The notes beneath the pieces were generated by a model. That model had not been told where the DNA came from, searched no databases, and was given only the letters and a program-made list of their open reading frames with translations. From Linanthus parryae (taxonomy: Eukaryota; Streptophyta; Magnoliopsida; Ericales; Polemoniaceae): a DNA stretch of 64,000 nucleotides. The translations under genes were made by a program, and so were the position numbers. Where the stretch lies: positions 20,047,775-20,111,774 of the forward strand of contig JALGPY010000009.1 of NCBI GenBank assembly GCA_023055425.1. The letters are read 5' to 3'. Positions within the stretch are counted from its first letter, which is position 1. Every line of letters begins with the position of its first letter. Positions 59,553 to 64,000 of the stretch are shown here, in pieces.

Positions 59553-62140
59553 TGTTGCTGTTTGGGTGTTGATGATGATGATGATGATGATGATGATAGT
59601 GATCAATGCTGCTGCTATAGTGAGAGAAGATGAAATCACTGGGTTCTGCTGATGATGGGTACACCGTACGAAGAGGGGCAACCACACCCTCAGATAACCT
59701 CTCTCTCTGCAGCTGAAGCCCCATTCATTCATTCATTCATTCATTCATTCATTCATTTTGGGTTTCATTCGGCATTGCTCTAAAAAATTGGGGAAAGGAA
59801 CCACGTTAGGAATTGGTCTTTGACAAATAACCTCGGCTGACTTTTTTAGTGATTGACTTCATTTGTGGCTTGATGAGAAATTACATCAAAGCTAATGAAG
59901 TTTACGCAAACAGGCATTGGGTTTCAACTATCAATCCTTTGGCAGTGAAGTTTAGGAATAGCTATCTAACATAAGCTAACATTCCACTTAAGCACCAGAG
60001 CAATGTTCTCTAGCTTCTTAAACAATGCTCTATAACGACATCAAGCTATTTGTTCTTGCATAAGGCTCCCAACAGCTTGGTATAAGTAAGAAAATTAGGA
60101 ACATGAAAAATCAAGAAACATAAAAGCATTCACAAATCTTCCTGCCTTGCGCAAGCCACAGCTCCAACTCCCGTGTACAGAGTAAAATGAAATGAAGTGA
60201 ATGCATTGCAAACTTCCATTTCTTCTCTCAATCTCTCTCGCTCTATTTCCAAAAATTTCGGTAAGGAAAGGATCTGAATCCTTCCCATTAATGTCCTCTT
60301 ATTTACCTAGCCAGGATACGGTTCTAAAACAATCCAAACTCTGGAACCTAAGTAATTCCATACAAAAATCATCAAAGCATCTAATAGTGGCAGGAGCAGA
60401 ATGTATATAAGCTAGCTTTTACTGGCAAAACTTTATTGTTCCAAGAATATCCATAGAGCAAGTTTGGGGGTTGTTCACATTAAAGAAAATGAAATCATTT
60501 GATAATGACTCATCTTGTAGAGGGAGTCAACCGCCCCCTTGCAACAACAAGAACCTTTCAAGAACTACTAGCCCAAAAGGAATCATTCATGTAAATCTAT
60601 ACCAGAATTGACCTTTAAGGATAAATTATAATTTAGGCAGAGGCATGTGTCATTGGCTAGACTTCTACATATTGGATTTGGAACAAAGTTGCTGGAGAAC
60701 GAGGTTAATTAAATAAACTGAAATCAAAGGCTTTGATGACCGCTGAAAGCTATTTGTCTGCTCAGCAAACCATTGAAAGCCATCTCTCTGCTCAAGCCTC
60801 ATTGAAACAAAGTGATCGCCTTCGTAGTTCATTATAGCATCAGAGGAGAGAATGGATGTCCCCACCATGGCTGCAAAATCTAAAGGACATGTCAGTTGAA
60901 CAAGGACACGATACAAACAAAATCTACTTCTCTCTATATATATATATAACGTTTTGTAAAGAAAGGATCAGATTCCTTCCCACTACTGTCCTCAGAATTG
61001 CCTCGCCAAGAAGTAGTAGGTTTCAAAACCATTAAATCTCTGATGCATTGAAAACTCCACAGAAATGTCATCACAGCCTGTAATAGTAGTAGCGTTGTTA
61101 CTAAACCGGACAGTAATGCCACTGAACCCCTGCTAATGTCACAACAAGAAGTGGTATTACTGTCCTAAAATCTGTGTTTTTTATTAAGATCGCCCAGGTT
61201 TAACAGCAAACCAATTTTGATTAAGAAGTGTTACTCAGCAAACCTGTTTGAAACACCACCATTACACCAACAATGCATACACATAATTATATACATAAAC
61301 ATACAGAGGGGGTCAGCTAGTCCTGATTCGTGAAGTGCTAGGTGTTCATAAAAAGATTTTCTGAACAAAGTGCATACATAATCACCTACTACACAGGCAT
61401 GCATAATATGAAGTCAAGAGTCGAGGAATAACCGCCATGAAAATGAACAACATTTCTCTCCCTGCCTCAGGTTAGGAGACAGAGAAAGGAGTTTGGACGA
61501 GCTTAAATCAGCTGAATTGGAATGAGTGGTTGATCAACCACTCATTCCAATAAGTTGATGTAATTTCAGCTGTCATCAGACAGGGCCATCATCATCATCA
61601 ACACCGAGGAATAAGGTGAGACTCAGATCTATTTAGATCAAGCAGAGTGGGGCACTAACTCCGTCCGTCTGCAACAAAGATGATGGTAACAGAAGAAAGA
61701 CAAACCAGGCAAGTCCCTTTCTGACCCCCCTTTGTTGCCGCGCCAGGAAGCGGGTCGGGTACCCATCTGCAGATTTGAATCCAGAATCTTCTCTAGATCA
61801 TCATGGCTTCTTGCTGGTGATGGTAGATGATGAGGATGAAAAAGAAACAGAGAAAGAATCATCATCAGCAGCAGCAGCAGCAGCAATTGCAGCGGCGAAG
61901 TAATTATCGGCGGTGCCGAAAAATTAGTTCGACGGAGAGGGGGTTGTTGGGTTTCTATTTGAGAGAAAGTGAAATCACAGGCATTCGCTAGAAGGAGAAG
62001 ACGCACAGAGAGAGGCAACAACCCCCCGGAAACATCCTCGTCTCTGTGTATCTCATACTACCCCACATCGTAGCAGAACCCTCATTCGTTCTGGGTTCTT
62101 TCTATTCTCTCTCGTACACTGCACTCATCTACGCTACAAA
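59553..62140 (+). repeat. Further modules with anchors at 60866 and near 61661
   Basis: ATTC tetranucleotide repeats lie at 59722-59757. The motifs CCTCGCCAAG and GCGCCAGGAAGCGGGTCGGG recur near 61003 and 61739. No protein gene is supported; the 127-codon minus-strand frame at 61638-62021 is without domains. Confidence 0.55.
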
Positions 62141-63476
62141 ATTGGGAAGTAACTAATGGACAAGTAAATGACGAAATAAAGTGAAGTTTTGACTAAATGG
62201 TAGAATTTAGTAATTTACAGAGTAAAAAATATCATTTACAAACCACTAACTAATTTTACATGTAAATTAGTTGCCTGTAAAATTAGTTAGTGGCTTTGTG
62301 AGATTTTTTTTTGTTTTGTTTGGCAAAGTCTTCTCCCTTAACGAAATAAGCATATTATCTGTGAAATTAGTGACGAATTGATAGTTATTAACAAAAAAAC
62401 AACACTTGGAAAGAAATAAACACTTAGGAAAATTCAAAACACTTTCTCTTCCCCTTAACAATATGTACTTGTAATAACAATGTGTAGTTGTAGTTGAGGG
62501 ACATATTCAGTTGTCAACTCTTGGTGAGGTACCGACTCCAACGCTGAACGGTGTAATAATCAGAGCCAATAGTAGTAGTAGGTTTACGCTGAGTGACTAT
62601 GCTAAAACTTGAAGAGCGTGCAATCGGAGGTTAGGAAATTGATTGAAGAAGAACTTCCAAATATGAAGTGGATATTGGACATTCCTTGCACGGAAGTGAC
62701 ATTTCCTAGTAATATTTTGAACCTCTTGCACGCTCAGCCCAATCTTGATACACAAGACGATGAGGTGTGTTCAAACATTAACGGAATGGTTGTGCAGTTT
62801 TGGTTTGCAGGAGTTTGCTATGATGTAGGGGTTGAGTATGTATTCTCTTGACGATGATGTTGGCAAGGTGACATACCAAGAAAATAAGACAGATTGGGCC
62901 TACAAGTTATTCTGAATCATCATAAAGGAAATTCTTTTCTTGTTGAATAGATTAAAGGACTTGGATTTCCTATAAAAGGAACTGAAGGAGCTCCTATAAC
63001 GGAAGTCGAAGTTGATGGACGGAGAAATGGTTGGATTTTGTTATGGACTTTTTTCATTATCTTTTATTTTTTCTACTGAAATTATCATTATCTTTTTTTC
63101 CTTAATTAAACACAATTAAATATGTAATATATTACACTACAATGTTAATCTTTAAAGGAGTATACTTCTCATAGGAAACTATAATATTATTAAAAAAAAT
63201 ACCAAAAGACAAAAAATGTCAAACTACGATACAGAATAACACATTTATCCGAATAATTCATCTATCCTCTCTCACATACAGAAGAACGACAACTGAAGCA
63301 AAGGGAGAATTCATCAATTATTTCATCGAAAACCAATACAGGTATGCACTAACTTTAAAAATTACGTTATGATTTAGTTTTATCAATTTATCGGGAATTA
63401 CAACCATTTATATTTTTCAACATGCTATGAAGATCTTGATGAGTTCAGGAGGTCATATACCGCCATAGTCTAGTGA
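62141..63476. other. AT-rich spacer with a perfect short hairpin
   Basis: Arms of 17 bp (CCACTAACTAATTTTAC and its complement) at 62243-62259 and 62277-62293 enclose a 17-base loop. An open stretch near 62609-62851 has gene-like codons but no good start or domain. Near 63345 there is a donor-like CAG|GTATGC after an exon-like segment. Confidence 0.45.
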
Positions 63477-64000
63477 AATCTATGCATAGATGTAGAAAAT
63501 GAGTCTGAAAATATCTCTGATCTTGGAGTTTATACTGATCGATCCATTGCTGAATCAAAAGTTGGAATGGAGTTTAACACTGAGAATAGTGCATATATCA
63601 TCTATTGTAAATATGCACACGAAACTGGCTTCAGTGTCCGAAAACATTGGATCACGAAATCTGCAGAAAAATCCATGGTGATAAGAAGAACATTTTGATG
63701 CAAAATGGAGGGAAAGCGCGGCATTGATAAAAGACGTAAACAAGTTTTGTACCAGCATCCCATAACAAGAGTCGGTTGTAAGGCACGATAGACCTGTTCA
63801 CATCAGCCGAACGGAAAATACAAAGTAGTCTCAATTACGAAAGATCATTATAATCACAAACTTGTTGATTCTCCAGTAAAACACATTTTGCGGTCATGTA
63901 GAACAATTACTGAAGCTTAAAAATCTCAAGTAGATGTTGCGTTGAAGGCTGGCCTGTCTAACAAGAATGAAAATGATTTGATGAGTATACAAGCAGGTGG
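63477..64000 (+). pseudogene. FAR1/FHY3-family DNA-binding domain, decayed, runs off the window
   Basis: One frame reads GMEFNTENSAYIIYCKYAHE, then GFSVRK, KRGIDKRRKQV, TRVGCKAR and DHYNHKLVDS. These match the FAR1 zinc-binding domain (Cys...Cys...His-X-His), which derives from Mutator-like transposases. In-frame stops occur after RRTF (about 63695), after GCKAR (about 63790) and after ITEA (about 63920). The family includes light-signalling transcription factors and MULE transposases; this copy is a relic of either. Confidence 0.75.

Overview
The window is nuclear DNA of a flowering plant, very probably a eudicot. It is AT-rich and gene-poor. It is dominated by Ty1/copia and other LTR elements, hAT, Mutator, Harbinger and Helitron-type non-autonomous elements, and by large local duplications. 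The recognisable host sequences (an IWS1/TFIIS-N family gene, a U3 snoRNA-like sequence, an LRR receptor-like relic, a FAR1-type relic) all fit a plant. There is no bacterial-style operon, CRISPR array or recognisable tRNA. The species cannot be named from what is visible.

Layout. 1-12 kb: the 5' LTR of an LTR retrotransposon that runs off the left edge (1-2376), a probable second LTR-type repeat, then a series of small DNA transposons (7.7-10.4 kb). 12-14.3 kb: the first intact IWS1-like gene (copy A). 14.5-17.5 kb: U3 snoRNA-like modules. 17.6-21.9 kb: a decayed copia element on the minus strand. 21.9-24.7 kb: another module and a 3'-truncated IWS1-like copy (B). 24.7-33.4 kb: tandem direct duplications of the same module family. 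33.4-43.8 kb: a cluster of Helitron, hAT and non-autonomous LTR elements. 44.3-46.2 kb: a third IWS1-like gene (C), nearly identical to copy A. 48.2-52.5 kb: a very young copia element. 52.5-53.3 kb: an LRR receptor-like pseudogene. 53.4-62.1 kb: more modules, including two further U3-like copies. 63.5-64 kb: a FAR1-type pseudogene running off the right edge.

The only clearly intact host genes are the two IWS1-like copies, intronless ORFs of 317 and 313 codons. Each sits behind a TATA box and a set of duplicated promoter modules. IWS1 proteins partner SPT6 in RNA polymerase II elongation; whether these compact copies are functional is an inference.

The feature I could not assign to a known family is a series of about 17 diverged modules between 16 and 62 kb. 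They are anchored on an ATG-containing CATGGCTG block and mostly arranged as direct repeats. Four long U3-like sequences lie in the same duplicated landscape. Some module pairs show an excess of synonymous differences in short plus-strand reading frames. The same blocks also carry a small hairpin and a splice-acceptor-like signal on the minus strand. They may be relics of a tandem gene family or of a non-coding RNA family; the sequence alone does not decide.
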